A stretch of 64,000 nucleotides of DNA. Origin: Limimaricola variabilis. Lineage in GTDB: Bacteria; Pseudomonadota; Alphaproteobacteria; Rhodobacterales; Rhodobacteraceae. Below, piece after piece: positions 8,554 to 15,946 of this stretch (positions are counted from its first letter, which is position 1; every line of letters starts with the position of its first letter). The stretch lies in NCBI RefSeq assembly GCF_014195545.1, contig NZ_JACIBX010000002.1, positions 186,001 through 250,000 of the forward strand, written 5' to 3'. The notes under the pieces are model-generated. The model was not told the origin of the DNA. It saw nothing but the letters and a program-made list of their open reading frames with translations, and did no database searches. A program made the translations under genes and the position numbers.

Positions 8554-9915
8554 ATGGCGACGAAGAAGCGGATCTGGGGCTGGATGATCTTCGACCTCGC
8601 CCAGCAGCCCTATGCCACGCTGGGCCTGACCTTCATCTTCGGCCCCTATTTCGCCGCCATCGCCACCGCGCGCTTTGCCCGCGAGGGGATGGGCGCGTCC
8701 GAGGCCGACGCGGCGGCGCAATCCCTGTGGGGCATGGGCCAGACCGTCGCCGGGCTGGTCATCGCCTTTACCGCACCGGTGCTGGGCGCGCTGGCCGATG
8801 CCTCGGGACGGCGGATGCCGTGGATCGCCGGCTTTTCGGTGATCACCGTGCTTTGCGCGGCGGGGCTGTGGGTGCTGACCCCGGACGGGTCGATGCTGAT
8901 CCCGGCGCTGGTGCTGTTCTTCGCGGGCTTCGTCGCCGCCGAATCGGCCACCAACGTCAACAACGCGCTGCTGCCCTCGCTGGCCACCGGTCCGATGATC
9001 GGCCGGATCTCGGGCTCGGGCGCGGCGCTGGGCTATTGGGGCGGGGTGGTGTCGCTGATCCTGATGCTGCTGTTTCTTGCCGAGAACGAGGCGGGGGTGA
9101 CGCTCCTCGGCAAGCCGCCCGCCTTCGGTCTCGACGCGGAGGCGCGCGAGGGCACCCGTGCCGTCGGGCCGGTGATCGCGCTGTGGTACGCGGTGTTCAT
9201 CATCCCCTTCTTCGCCTGGGTGCGCGACGCAGGTCCCAAGACGCGCGATCCGGTCGGCCCGCGCGCGGTGGCGGCACGGCTGCGCGAGACGCTGCGCGAC
9301 GTGATCCACAGGCCCAGCCTGGCAGCGTTTCTCGGCGCGTCGATGCTCTACCGCGACGCGTTGGCGGCGGTTTATGCCTTTGGCGGGCTCTACGCGACAC
9401 TGGTGCTGCGCTGGTCGGTGATACAGATTGGCGTGTTCGGCATCATCGGCGCGGTCTCTGCGGCGATCCTCACCTTTGCCGGGGGGCTGGCGGATGCGCG
9501 GCTCGGCCCCAAGCCGGTGATCCGCGCCGCGATCTGGATCCTGATCGCGGTCTGCCTGCTGGTCGTCTCGATGACCCGCGACAGCCTGTTCGGCATGGCC
9601 CTGCCCGCCGGCTCGACCCTGCCCGACCTGCTGTTCTACCTCTGCGGGGCGCTGATCGGCGGCGCCGGCGGGGCGCTCTACTCGGCCTCCCGCAGCCTAA
9701 TGGTGCGCCATGCCGACCCGGCGCGGGCGACCGAGGCCTTCGGCCTGTTCGCGCTGTCGGGCCGGGCCACGGCCTTTCTCGCACCAATGGCAATCACGCT
9801 CGCCACATGGATGAGCGGATCGGTGCGCGCCGGGCTCGTGCCGGTGATCGTGCTGTTTGCTCTGGGGCTGTTTCTGCTAGGGTGGGTCAACAAGAACGGA
9901 GACCGAGCAGAATGA
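8554..9915 (+). CDS. MFS transporter, Atg22/UMF1-like
   Basis: A 453-residue inner-membrane transporter with about 11-12 hydrophobic segments. The opening WGWMIFDLAQQPYATLGLTFIFGPYF is typical of the UMF1/Atg22-like branch of the major facilitator superfamily. Conserved loop motifs GALADASGRRMPW (between helices 2 and 3) and the mid-protein GGLADARLGPK fit the MFS repeat. The ATG at 8554 has a GAGGGGA site upstream. The substrate is unknown; Atg22 relatives are tied to amino-acid efflux in yeast, which does not transfer safely. Its stop overlaps the mepA start (ATGA). Confidence 0.88.
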   Translation: MATKKRIWGWMIFDLAQQPYATLGLTFIFGPYFAAIATARFAREGMGASEADAAAQSLWGMGQTVAGLVIAFTAPVLGALADASGRRMPWIAGFSVITVLCAAGLWVLTPDGSMLIPALVLFFAGFVAAESATNVNNALLPSLATGPMIGRISGSGAALGYWGGVVSLILMLLFLAENEAGVTLLGKPPAFGLDAEAREGTRAVGPVIALWYAVFIIPFFAWVRDAGPKTRDPVGPRAVAARLRETLRDVIHRPSLAAFLGASMLYRDALAAVYAFGGLYATLVLRWSVIQIGVFGIIGAVSAAILTFAGGLADARLGPKPVIRAAIWILIAVCLLVVSMTRDSLFGMALPAGSTLPDLLFYLCGALIGGAGGALYSASRSLMVRHADPARATEAFGLFALSGRATAFLAPMAITLATWMSGSVRAGLVPVIVLFALGLFLLGWVNKNGDRAE

Positions 9916-10829
9916 TCCGCCCCCTCTTCGCCGCCCTGATGGGGATCGGCCTCCTCGCGGCTTGCGAGCGCGAGGCCCCCGCCCCGCGCGCGGTCGTATC
10001 GACCCACAACACCAGCGACACGCGCGTCGCCAAGCAACTTTTCGGTCATGTCTCGACGGCCTCGTCGCAGCGCTCCGAATCGATCGGCTTCTACTCCAAG
10101 GGGTGCCAGGCCGGTGCCGCGCAGCTGCCCGAGACCGGGCCGACCTGGCAGGCGATGCGGTTGTCGCGTAACCGGAACTGGGCCCAGCCCGAAACCATCG
10201 ACTTCATCCAGGATCTGTCGCGCAAGGCGGCCGCCCTGCCGGGATGGAACGGCATCTATGTCGGCGATATGAGCCAGCCGCGCGGCGGCCCGATGCTGAC
10301 CGGCCATGCCAGCCACCAGACCGGCATCGACGCCGACATCTGGCTGCGCCGGACCGACCGTCTGAACCTGTCGGTGGCCGAGCGCGAGGCGATCTCCTCG
10401 ACCGACATGCAGGCCCGCGGTGGCGCCTATACCAACGCCAACTGGACGCCGCAGCACATGGCGCTGGTCAAGGCCGCGGCCTCCGACCCGCGCACCGCGC
10501 GGATCTTCATCTTCCCGGGCGCCAAGGTGGCGATGTGCGACGCCGAGACCGGCGACCGCGCCTGGCTCTCCAAGGTCCGGCCCTGGTACGGCCACAACAC
10601 CCATTTCCATGTCCGGCTGAACTGCCTGCCCGGTGACCCGTCCTGCGAGCCGCAGGATCCGCCGCCGCCGGGCGACGGCTGCGCCGAGGCGCGTGAGTGG
10701 CAGGCCAACATCCTGAACCCCAAGCCCGCGCCGCCAGCCGATCCCGACGCCCCCGAGCCCGAGCCCAAGCGCGAGATCACCATGGCCGACCTGCCCGCCC
10801 AATGCGCGGCCGTGCTGGCGAGCGACTGA
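9912..10829 (+). CDS. mepA: Penicillin-insensitive murein endopeptidase (lipoprotein form)
   Basis: A zinc metallopeptidase (family M74) that cuts D-Ala-meso-DAP cross-links in peptidoglycan. 305 residues. Instead of a plain Sec signal it has a lipobox LLAAC with Cys18, so it is probably membrane-tethered in the periplasm. Metal-site motifs are visible: [14 protein letters not shown] (His and Asp ligands, about residues 131-144) and HFHVRL (about 232-237). Several cysteines in the C-terminal part ([13 protein letters not shown]) may pair. The C-terminus carries a Pro-rich linker and an extra 20-residue segment ending in PAQCAAVL. Translationally coupled to the MFS gene; followed 4 bases later by the esterase-like gene. 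Confidence 0.94.
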   Translation: MIRPLFAALMGIGLLAACEREAPAPRAVVSTHNTSDTRVAKQLFGHVSTASSQRSESIGFYSKGCQAGAAQLPETGPTWQAMRLSRNRNWAQPETIDFIQDLSRKAAALPGWNGIYVGDMSQPRGGPMLTGHASHQTGIDADIWLRRTDRLNLSVAEREAISSTDMQARGGAYTNANWTPQHMALVKAAASDPRTARIFIFPGAKVAMCDAETGDRAWLSKVRPWYGHNTHFHVRLNCLPGDPSCEPQDPPPPGDGCAEAREWQANILNPKPAPPADPDAPEPEPKREITMADLPAQCAAVLASD

Positions 10830-10833
10830 TCCG

Positions 10834-11682
10834 ATGAAAGCACTCGTACTCGCGGCCCTGCTCACCGGCGGGGCCTCCGACCAGCAGCGCGCCGACTACA
10901 TCGGCAGCCATGTCTGGCCGACCACCGAACACCATTCCGGCGGCTTCTCGGCGATCGAGACCGACGGCACCGGCTTCGTCGCGCTGAGCGACCGGGCGCG
11001 GATCTTCGACGGCCGTTTCGAACGCGACGCCGAAGGCCGGATCACCGGCATCGAGATCCTGCATGACGACCCGCTGCGCTCGGGAAGCGAGGGGATCATG
11101 ACCGGCAGCCTCGCCGACAGCGAGGGGCTGGCGATCGGCCCGGACGGGCGGCGCTGGATCTCCTTCGAGGCGCGGGCGCGGGTGCGCTCGGAGACCGGCC
11201 CGGACGGGCCCGAGCTGCTGCCCCGGCCGCAGGCCTTCCGCGACATGCAGTTCAACAGCGCGCTCGAGGCGCTGGCGATCGACGAGGCGGGCGCGCTCTA
11301 CACCATCCCCGAACGCTCCGGTCGGCTCGACCGGCCCTTTCCGGTCTATCGCTGGAAGGACGGCGAATGGAGCTTGCCGTTCAGCCTGCCACGACGCGGC
11401 GCCTATCTCGTCACCGGCGCGGATTTCGGCCCCGACGGCAAGCTCTACCTGCTCGAGCGCGATTTCGCGGGCATCGGCTTTCGCAGCCGGGTGCGGCGTT
11501 TCGCGCCCGACGGCACCAGCGAGGAGGTGCTTCTCGAGACCGGTCTGGGGGTGCATGACAACCTCGAGGGGATCTCTGTCTGGCGCGACGATCTGGGCCG
11601 AATTCGGCTCACCATGATCTCCGATGACAATTTCCGCTTTTTCCAACGCACCGAGATCGTCGAGTACGCGCTCGACGAATGA
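10834..11682 (+). CDS. Esterase-like activity of phytase family protein
   Basis: A 282-residue beta-propeller-like protein with a short N-terminal hydrophobic stretch ([15 protein letters not shown]) that is probably a signal peptide. Recurrent acidic/aromatic motifs such as [19 protein letters not shown]-like and NLEGISVW fit the phytase-like esterase family (Pfam Phytase-like, PF13449). The family is named for esterase activity; the substrate here is unknown. It starts 4 bases after the mepA stop (10829), so the three genes MFS-mepA-this look like one operon. Confidence 0.75.
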   Translation: MKALVLAALLTGGASDQQRADYIGSHVWPTTEHHSGGFSAIETDGTGFVALSDRARIFDGRFERDAEGRITGIEILHDDPLRSGSEGIMTGSLADSEGLAIGPDGRRWISFEARARVRSETGPDGPELLPRPQAFRDMQFNSALEALAIDEAGALYTIPERSGRLDRPFPVYRWKDGEWSLPFSLPRRGAYLVTGADFGPDGKLYLLERDFAGIGFRSRVRRFAPDGTSEEVLLETGLGVHDNLEGISVWRDDLGRIRLTMISDDNFRFFQRTEIVEYALDE

Positions 11683-11740
11683 GCTGTCCGCGATCGGCCA
11701 CACTTCGCCTTCCGCCGCGTAATGTCACATAAATTTCTGT

Positions 11741-11769
11741 TTGACGATCGCCCATCCCGTGCCAGCTTT
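11741..11769 (+). promoter_or_regulatory. Candidate sigma-70-type promoter for the downstream RNA
   Basis: TTGACG at 11741-11746 matches a -35 hexamer; 17 bases downstream is AGCTTT (11764-11769), a poor -10. It lies in a locally AT-richer stretch between the esterase gene and the structured RNA. Transcription would start around 11776, ahead of the extended Shine-Dalgarno. The weak -10 makes this tentative. Confidence 0.3.
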
Positions 11770-11789
11770 GGATCAGGCGAAACCAACTG

Positions 11790-11918
11790 AAAGGAGGTGA
11801 TCCAGTGTCGAGAAGGGTATTGGAGAAATGTGTCGGGACAGCTTGGGAGGCGCGCGGCTGAGGCAGCCCTCGGGCGCACACCCCCCAGGTGGATCACGGT
11901 CTAACCGACCCACCTCCT
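11790..11918 (+). ncRNA. Structured RNA element with 16S rRNA tail antisense and split 16S-tail mimic
   Basis: Bases 11790-11805 (AAAGGAGGTGATCCAG) are the exact reverse complement of the canonical 3' end of 16S rRNA (CTGGATCACCTCCTTT), far longer than a normal Shine-Dalgarno. Downstream, TGGATC (11890-11895) and ACCTCCT (11912-11918) reproduce the same rRNA tail in two pieces. They can pair with 11799-11804 and 11792-11798, forming a helix of 13 bp whose 3' strand is interrupted by a 16-base insert holding a small hairpin (GGTC 11898-11901 with GACC 11907-11910). A further small hairpin (GGCTG/CAGCC, 11856-11868) sits inside. A strong terminator follows. The pairing is seen directly; the function (leader RNA, sRNA or ribosome decoy) is inferred. 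Confidence 0.5.
11805..11861 (+). CDS. Possible 18-codon ORF behind an ultra-strong Shine-Dalgarno
   Basis: A GTG at 11805 opens a frame encoding MSRRVLEKCVGTAWEARG, then TGA at 11859-11861. The spacing from AGGAGG (11792-11797) is 7 bases, ideal for initiation. The peptide has one Cys and one Trp and no signal. I do not recognise it. An alternative overlapping frame starts at ATG 11828 and ends at 11919 (30 codons), but it has no ribosome site of its own. Whether the peptide is made, or the initiation region acts only as an RNA element, cannot be told. Confidence 0.35.
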   Translation: MSRRVLEKCVGTAWEARG

Positions 11919-11928
11919 GATCTTCGAA

Positions 11929-11963
11929 GGGTCGTCCCCCATTCGCCGGGGACGGCCCTTTTT
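11929..11963 (+). terminator. Rho-independent terminator
   Basis: An 11-bp stem (GGGTCGTCCCC at 11929-11939 with GGGGACGGCCC at 11948-11958, one G-U pair), 8-base loop, followed by TTTTT. It ends the structured RNA 53 bases before arfB, so either the RNA is separate or it is an attenuated leader. Confidence 0.85.
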
Positions 11964-12015
11964 GTATGTCCGCGCAGGGCAGGCTATCTCGGGGGCGAGA
12001 GCTTTGGAGACAGGC

Positions 12016-12426
12016 ATGCTGAGGATCGACGACCGTATCACCATCGAGGATTGGGAGCTGACCGAGCAGTTCACCCGCGCGTCCGGCCCCGGCGGCCAGA
12101 ACGTCAACAAGGTGAGCACCGCGGTGGAGCTGCGCTTCGAGGCGGAGCGCTCGCCCAACCTGCCCGACCCGGTCAAGCGGCGGCTGAAGCGGCTGGCGGG
12201 GCGGCGCTGGACCAATGACGGCGCGGTGGTGATCTTCGTGCAGGACACCCGCCACCAGCCCCGCAACCGCGAGATCGCCCGCGAGCGGCTGGCCGAGCTG
12301 ATCACCAAGGCGACCGAGGTGCCGAAGCGCCGGATTCCGACCAAGCCGACCAAGGGAAGCGTCAGGCGGCGGCTGGAGGCGAAGAAGCAGCGGGGCGAGG
12401 TGAAGGCGCTGCGGCGCGACCCCTAG
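12016..12426 (+). CDS. arfB: Alternative ribosome-rescue factor (peptidyl-tRNA hydrolase ArfB/YaeJ)
   Basis: Releases the nascent chain from ribosomes stalled on broken mRNA. The 136-residue protein has the catalytic GGQ in SGPGGQNVNKVS (GGQ near residues 27-29), the class I release-factor-like domain, and a C-terminal basic tail (from about residue 100: KATEVPKRR to KALRRDP) that in ArfB enters the empty mRNA channel. Length fits ArfB. The start ATG at 12016 is preceded by TTTGGAGACAGGC, a usable ribosome site. The gene lies just downstream of a structured RNA that mimics and complements the 16S tail. Confidence 0.93.
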   Translation: MLRIDDRITIEDWELTEQFTRASGPGGQNVNKVSTAVELRFEAERSPNLPDPVKRRLKRLAGRRWTNDGAVVIFVQDTRHQPRNREIARERLAELITKATEVPKRRIPTKPTKGSVRRRLEAKKQRGEVKALRRDP

Positions 12427-12499
12427 CTTCGGATCTTCCCATGGGCGCCGGGGCGATGCGCTGGGGCTCAGGCTGGCGCTCCCGGTTTTCGGCAGACCC

Positions 12500-12739
12500 T
12501 CAAAACACCCTGAACGTCTGCGTCGTCAGCGTCCGCTCGATCCCCTCGATGCCCATCAGGTGCTCGTTGAGATACATGCCGATATCCTCGCCCTCGGGGA
12601 CGTAGATCTTCACCAGCAGGTCGAAGGCACCCGAGGTCGAATACAGCTCGGAGTGGATCTCCTTGAGCGCGATGGCGTCGGCCACCTTGTAGGTGGTGCC
12701 GGGCTTGCAGCGGATCTGGACGAAAAGCGGGAGCGACAT
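12500..12739 (-). CDS. Stand-alone Lrp/AsnC ligand-binding (RAM) domain protein
   Basis: A 79-residue protein consisting only of the Lrp/AsnC effector-binding domain (beta-alpha-beta-beta-alpha-beta, with SGAFDLLVKIYV and the terminal TQTFRVF). It lacks a helix-turn-helix. Such lone RAM proteins oligomerise and bind amino acids, and some act as enzymes or modulators. The start is ATG 12739, only 8 bases after the pncB stop (12748 on the minus strand), so it appears to be the last gene of a pncA-pncB operon. The ligand is unknown. Confidence 0.82.
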   Translation of the reverse strand: MSLPLFVQIRCKPGTTYKVADAIALKEIHSELYSTSGAFDLLVKIYVPEGEDIGMYLNEHLMGIEGIERTLTTQTFRVF

Positions 12740-12747
12740 GGCGGACC

Positions 12748-14034
12748 TCAGACGGTGACGGGGATGGGGGATTGCGGGCCGACGTCGAAGACGCGCTTGT
12801 AGCGGGCGATCTCGTCCGCCGGGCCCATCGCCTTCTCGGGGTTGTCGGAGAGCTTCACGGTGGGCCGCCCCTCGGCCGCCACCGCCTTGCAGACGAGGCT
12901 GAAGGGCGCCAGCGCGTCGCCGGCCAGCCCCTTGAAGTCGTTGGTCAGCATCGTGCCCCAGCCGAAGCTCACCTTCACGCGGTCCGAGAAGCGGGCATGC
13001 AGTTCGAGGATCTTCTCGGCGTCGAGCCCGTCGGAGAAGATCACCAGCTTCTCGCGCGGGTCCTCGCCGCGGTCCTGCCACCAGCGGATCGCCGTCTCGG
13101 CCCCGGTCGCGGGATCGCCGCTGTCGATGCGGATGCCGGTCCAGCCGGCGAGCCAGTCGGGCGCGCGCTCGAGGAAACCTTCGGTGCCATAGGTGTCGGG
13201 CAGGATGATGCGCAGGTTGCCCTCGTGCTCGTCATGCCAGTCGGCCAGCACCTTGTAGGGCGCCTCGGCCAGCTCGGCGTCGCTGTCGGCGAGCGCGGCA
13301 TAGACCATCGGCAGCTCGTGCGCGTTTGTGCCGATCGCCTCGAGATCGCGGTTCTTGGCGATCAGGCAGTTCGAGGTGCCGGCAAAGCTCGTCCCCATGC
13401 CTTCGAGCATCGCCTGCACGCACCAGTCCTGCCACAGGAAGGAATGGCGGCGGCGGGTGCCGAAATCGGCGATCCTGAGGCCCTGGGTGCCGCGCAGCCG
13501 CTCGACCTTCTCCCAGGTGCGGGTCATGGCGCGGGCATAGAGCACCTGCAGCTCGAACCGGCCCATGTCGTTGAGCACGGCGCGCGAGCGCAGCTCCATC
13601 AGCACGGCGAGCGCCGGAATCTCCCACAGCATCACCTCGGGCCAGGCGCCCTCGAAGGTCAGCTCGTATTGCCCGTCGCGCTTCTCGAGATGGTAGGGCG
13701 GCAGGCGCAGCCCCTCGAACCACTCCATGAAGTCGGGGCGGAACATCTGCCGCTTGCCGTAGAAGGTGTTGCCCCTGAGCCAGGTGCTTTCGCCACGGGT
13801 GAGCGAGAGCGAGCGGATATGGTCGAGCTGCTCGCGCAGCTCGCCCTCATCGATCAGCTCGGCAAGGCGGATCGACTTGGTGCGGTTGATCAGGCTGAAG
13901 GTGACCTGCGTGGTCGGGTGGTTGCGAAACACCGACTGGCACATCAGCAGCTTGTAGAAATCGGTGTCGATGAGCGAGCGGACGATCGGGTCGATCTTCC
14001 ACTTGTGGTTCCAGACGCGGGTCGCGATGTCCAT
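12748..14034 (-). CDS. pncB: Nicotinate phosphoribosyltransferase
   Basis: Converts nicotinic acid and PRPP to nicotinate mononucleotide (NAD salvage). 428 residues, usual length. The opening [17 protein letters not shown] and the [10 protein letters not shown] segment are family-typical. The segment [11 protein letters not shown] contains the His that is autophosphorylated by ATP in PncB. A second conserved region, [12 protein letters not shown], binds the phosphoribosyl moiety. It overlaps the pncA stop by one base (TGATG), showing translational coupling of consecutive steps: nicotinamide deamidation, then phosphoribosylation. Confidence 0.97.
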   Translation of the reverse strand: MDIATRVWNHKWKIDPIVRSLIDTDFYKLLMCQSVFRNHPTTQVTFSLINRTKSIRLAELIDEGELREQLDHIRSLSLTRGESTWLRGNTFYGKRQMFRPDFMEWFEGLRLPPYHLEKRDGQYELTFEGAWPEVMLWEIPALAVLMELRSRAVLNDMGRFELQVLYARAMTRTWEKVERLRGTQGLRIADFGTRRRHSFLWQDWCVQAMLEGMGTSFAGTSNCLIAKNRDLEAIGTNAHELPMVYAALADSDAELAEAPYKVLADWHDEHEGNLRIILPDTYGTEGFLERAPDWLAGWTGIRIDSGDPATGAETAIRWWQDRGEDPREKLVIFSDGLDAEKILELHARFSDRVKVSFGWGTMLTNDFKGLAGDALAPFSLVCKAVAAEGRPTVKLSDNPEKAMGPADEIARYKRVFDVGPQSPIPVTV

Positions 14035-14636
14035 CAGCCCAGCACCACGCCGGCGTCACCCATCGCCTGCCGCGCCGCGCCAAGGCTGCCGTCGAGGTCG
14101 ATCCCGCGCGAGAGGCTCTCGATCACCGTGACCGCGTAGCCGAGCTTCGCCCCGTCGAGCGCGGAGTAGTTGACGCAGAAATCGGTGGCGAGACCGACCA
14201 GCGTGATCGCGGTGATGCCGCGCTCGGAGAGGTATCCGTGCAGGCCGGTCGGGGTGGCGCGGTCGTTCTCGAAGAAGGCCGAGTAGCTGTCGATCTCGCG
14301 GCGAAACCCCTTGCGGATGATCAGGTCGGCATCGAGGCGCAGGTCAGGGTGGAAGGCGGCACCCTGCGAGCCCTGAACGCAATGATCGGGCCAGAGCACC
14401 TGCGGGCCATAGGGCATCTCGGTCATCGTCATCGGCGCCGCATCGTCATGCTGGCTCGCGAAGGAGAGGTGGTCGGCCGGGTGCCAGTCCTGCGTCAGCA
14501 CCACGGCGCGAAACTCGTCCATCAGCGCGTTGATGCCCGGAACGATCTCGTCGCCGCCCTGCACCGCGAGCGCGCCGCCGGGGCAGAAGTCGTTCTGCAT
14601 GTCGATGACGATCAATGCCTCGTTGGCGGGGCGCAT
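14034..14636 (-). CDS. pncA: Nicotinamidase
   Basis: Hydrolyses nicotinamide to nicotinic acid. 200 residues of the isochorismatase fold. Catalytic elements visible: the Asp in IDMQNDF (about residue 12), the metal-binding [10 protein letters not shown] (Asp/His/His), and the nucleophile Cys in [13 protein letters not shown]. The catalytic Lys is likely in LIIRKG. It lies first in the pncA-pncB-RAM operon. No regulatory site was identified upstream (14637-14687). Confidence 0.95.
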   Translation of the reverse strand: MRPANEALIVIDMQNDFCPGGALAVQGGDEIVPGINALMDEFRAVVLTQDWHPADHLSFASQHDDAAPMTMTEMPYGPQVLWPDHCVQGSQGAAFHPDLRLDADLIIRKGFRREIDSYSAFFENDRATPTGLHGYLSERGITAITLVGLATDFCVNYSALDGAKLGYAVTVIESLSRGIDLDGSLGAARQAMGDAGVVLG

Positions 14637-14687
14637 GGCTCTCTCCTCAGCTCTGTGCCACCGAGGTAAGCCCCTCGCCTGCCTGCG

Positions 14688-15740
14688 TCAAATGCCGCGC
14701 ATGGCCGCCGCGATGGCATCGGCCGCCCGCTCGAGCCCGGCCGCGTCGAGCGTCTCGGCCTCGACCCGCGCCGCGAAGACCGGCGCATGCGCCGCGCGGG
14801 AGCGGGCATAGGCGGGGTCGTAATGCTCGACCATCAGCGCGGCCGAAAGCTCGACCATGCGGCCCTCGGCCAGCAGCTTCTGCCAGCCATCGACCACCTC
14901 GTGACCGCGATGCGCGCGCAGCTGGTCGAGCAGATGCGACAGCCGCGCAGGGTCGGCGCTGACATCCTCGTATTGCCGGGCGAGGAACGCGGCGCGCGCC
15001 TCGATCGGCGCGGTGATCTCGATGCGCGGCGCACGGGTCATCAGCGCCCAGAGCGAGGGCGGCAGGGTGATCCGGCCGATCTTGGAGCTTTCGGCCTCCA
15101 CCAGCACCGGGCGGGTGGGGTCGAGCCGGGCGAGGCCTTCGGCGAGCCGGCTCTCGAAGCCCTTCTGCGCCGGCTGCTCGTCGGGATCGCCGCCCAGCAG
15201 CGAGCCGCGATGATGGGCCAGCCCCTCGAGGTCGAGCACCTGCCCGCCGCGCGCCTCGACCAGCGGCAGCAGCGCCGTCTTGGCGGTGCCGGTAAAGCCG
15301 TCGAGCAGCACGAAGCGATGCGGCAGCGGCGTCTCGTAAAGCGCGTCATGCACCAGGCGGCGCCAGGTCTGGTAGCCGCCCTCGACGACCTCGGCGCGCC
15401 AGCCGATCTGGGTCAGGATCGAGGCGAAGGAGTTCGACCGTTGCCCGCCGCGCCAGCAATAGACCAGCGGCTTCCAGCGATACTCCCGGTCCGCCAGCGG
15501 CCCCGAGATGTGCGCGGCGGCGTTCTTGGCCACCAGCGCTGCGCCGATCTTGCGCGCATCGAAGGGCGAGACCTGCTTGTAAATCGTGCCGACCTCGGCG
15601 CGCTCGGCGTTGGACAGCACCGGCAGGCTGATCGCGCCCGGGACGTGGTCCTCGGCGTATTCGGCGGGGCTGCGCACGTCGATCACGTCGTCGAAGCCGT
15701 GGTCGAGAAAGGCGGGAATGGTGTCGAAGCGGGTGCTCAT
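14688..15740 (-). CDS. selU: tRNA 2-selenouridine synthase
   Basis: Replaces sulfur with selenium in 5-methylaminomethyl-2-thiouridine at the wobble position of certain tRNAs, using selenophosphate (also called mnmH/ybbB). 350 residues. An N-terminal rhodanese domain holds the active Cys95 in VYCWRGGQRS. The following P-loop domain has a Walker A-like motif GFTGTAKT (148-155), with Ala where GxxxxGKT expects Gly. The start ATG at 15740 directly begins the rhodanese fold. No selD is in the window. Function needs selenophosphate from elsewhere. Confidence 0.9.
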   Translation of the reverse strand: MSTRFDTIPAFLDHGFDDVIDVRSPAEYAEDHVPGAISLPVLSNAERAEVGTIYKQVSPFDARKIGAALVAKNAAAHISGPLADREYRWKPLVYCWRGGQRSNSFASILTQIGWRAEVVEGGYQTWRRLVHDALYETPLPHRFVLLDGFTGTAKTALLPLVEARGGQVLDLEGLAHHRGSLLGGDPDEQPAQKGFESRLAEGLARLDPTRPVLVEAESSKIGRITLPPSLWALMTRAPRIEITAPIEARAAFLARQYEDVSADPARLSHLLDQLRAHRGHEVVDGWQKLLAEGRMVELSAALMVEHYDPAYARSRAAHAPVFAARVEAETLDAAGLERAADAIAAAMRGI

Positions 15741-15892
15741 GCGAGCCTCTCTACAGGTGCGGTGCCGGGGCGGGAAGCGGCGTCCCCGGCCGATGGGGCG
15801 GGATCTGCGTATTTGAAGAATGGTGAAGAGGGGGGCGCGCTTCTCGTTCGACGGTCCGCAGATGTGCGGTGCGTTCGTCGGGGTCCGGAACG

Positions 15893-15924
15893 ACAAAGGG
15901 GCCGCGGCATCCGCCGCGGCCCCC
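15893..15924 (-). terminator. Terminator after serA
   Basis: A perfect 10-bp stem (GGGGCCGCGG at 15898-15907 with CCGCGGCCCC at 15914-15923), six-base loop. Read on the minus strand it is followed by TTTG. It lies 23 bases downstream of the serA stop. Confidence 0.75.
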
Positions 15925-15946
15925 TGCCCCGTCCCTTGCGGGCGGA

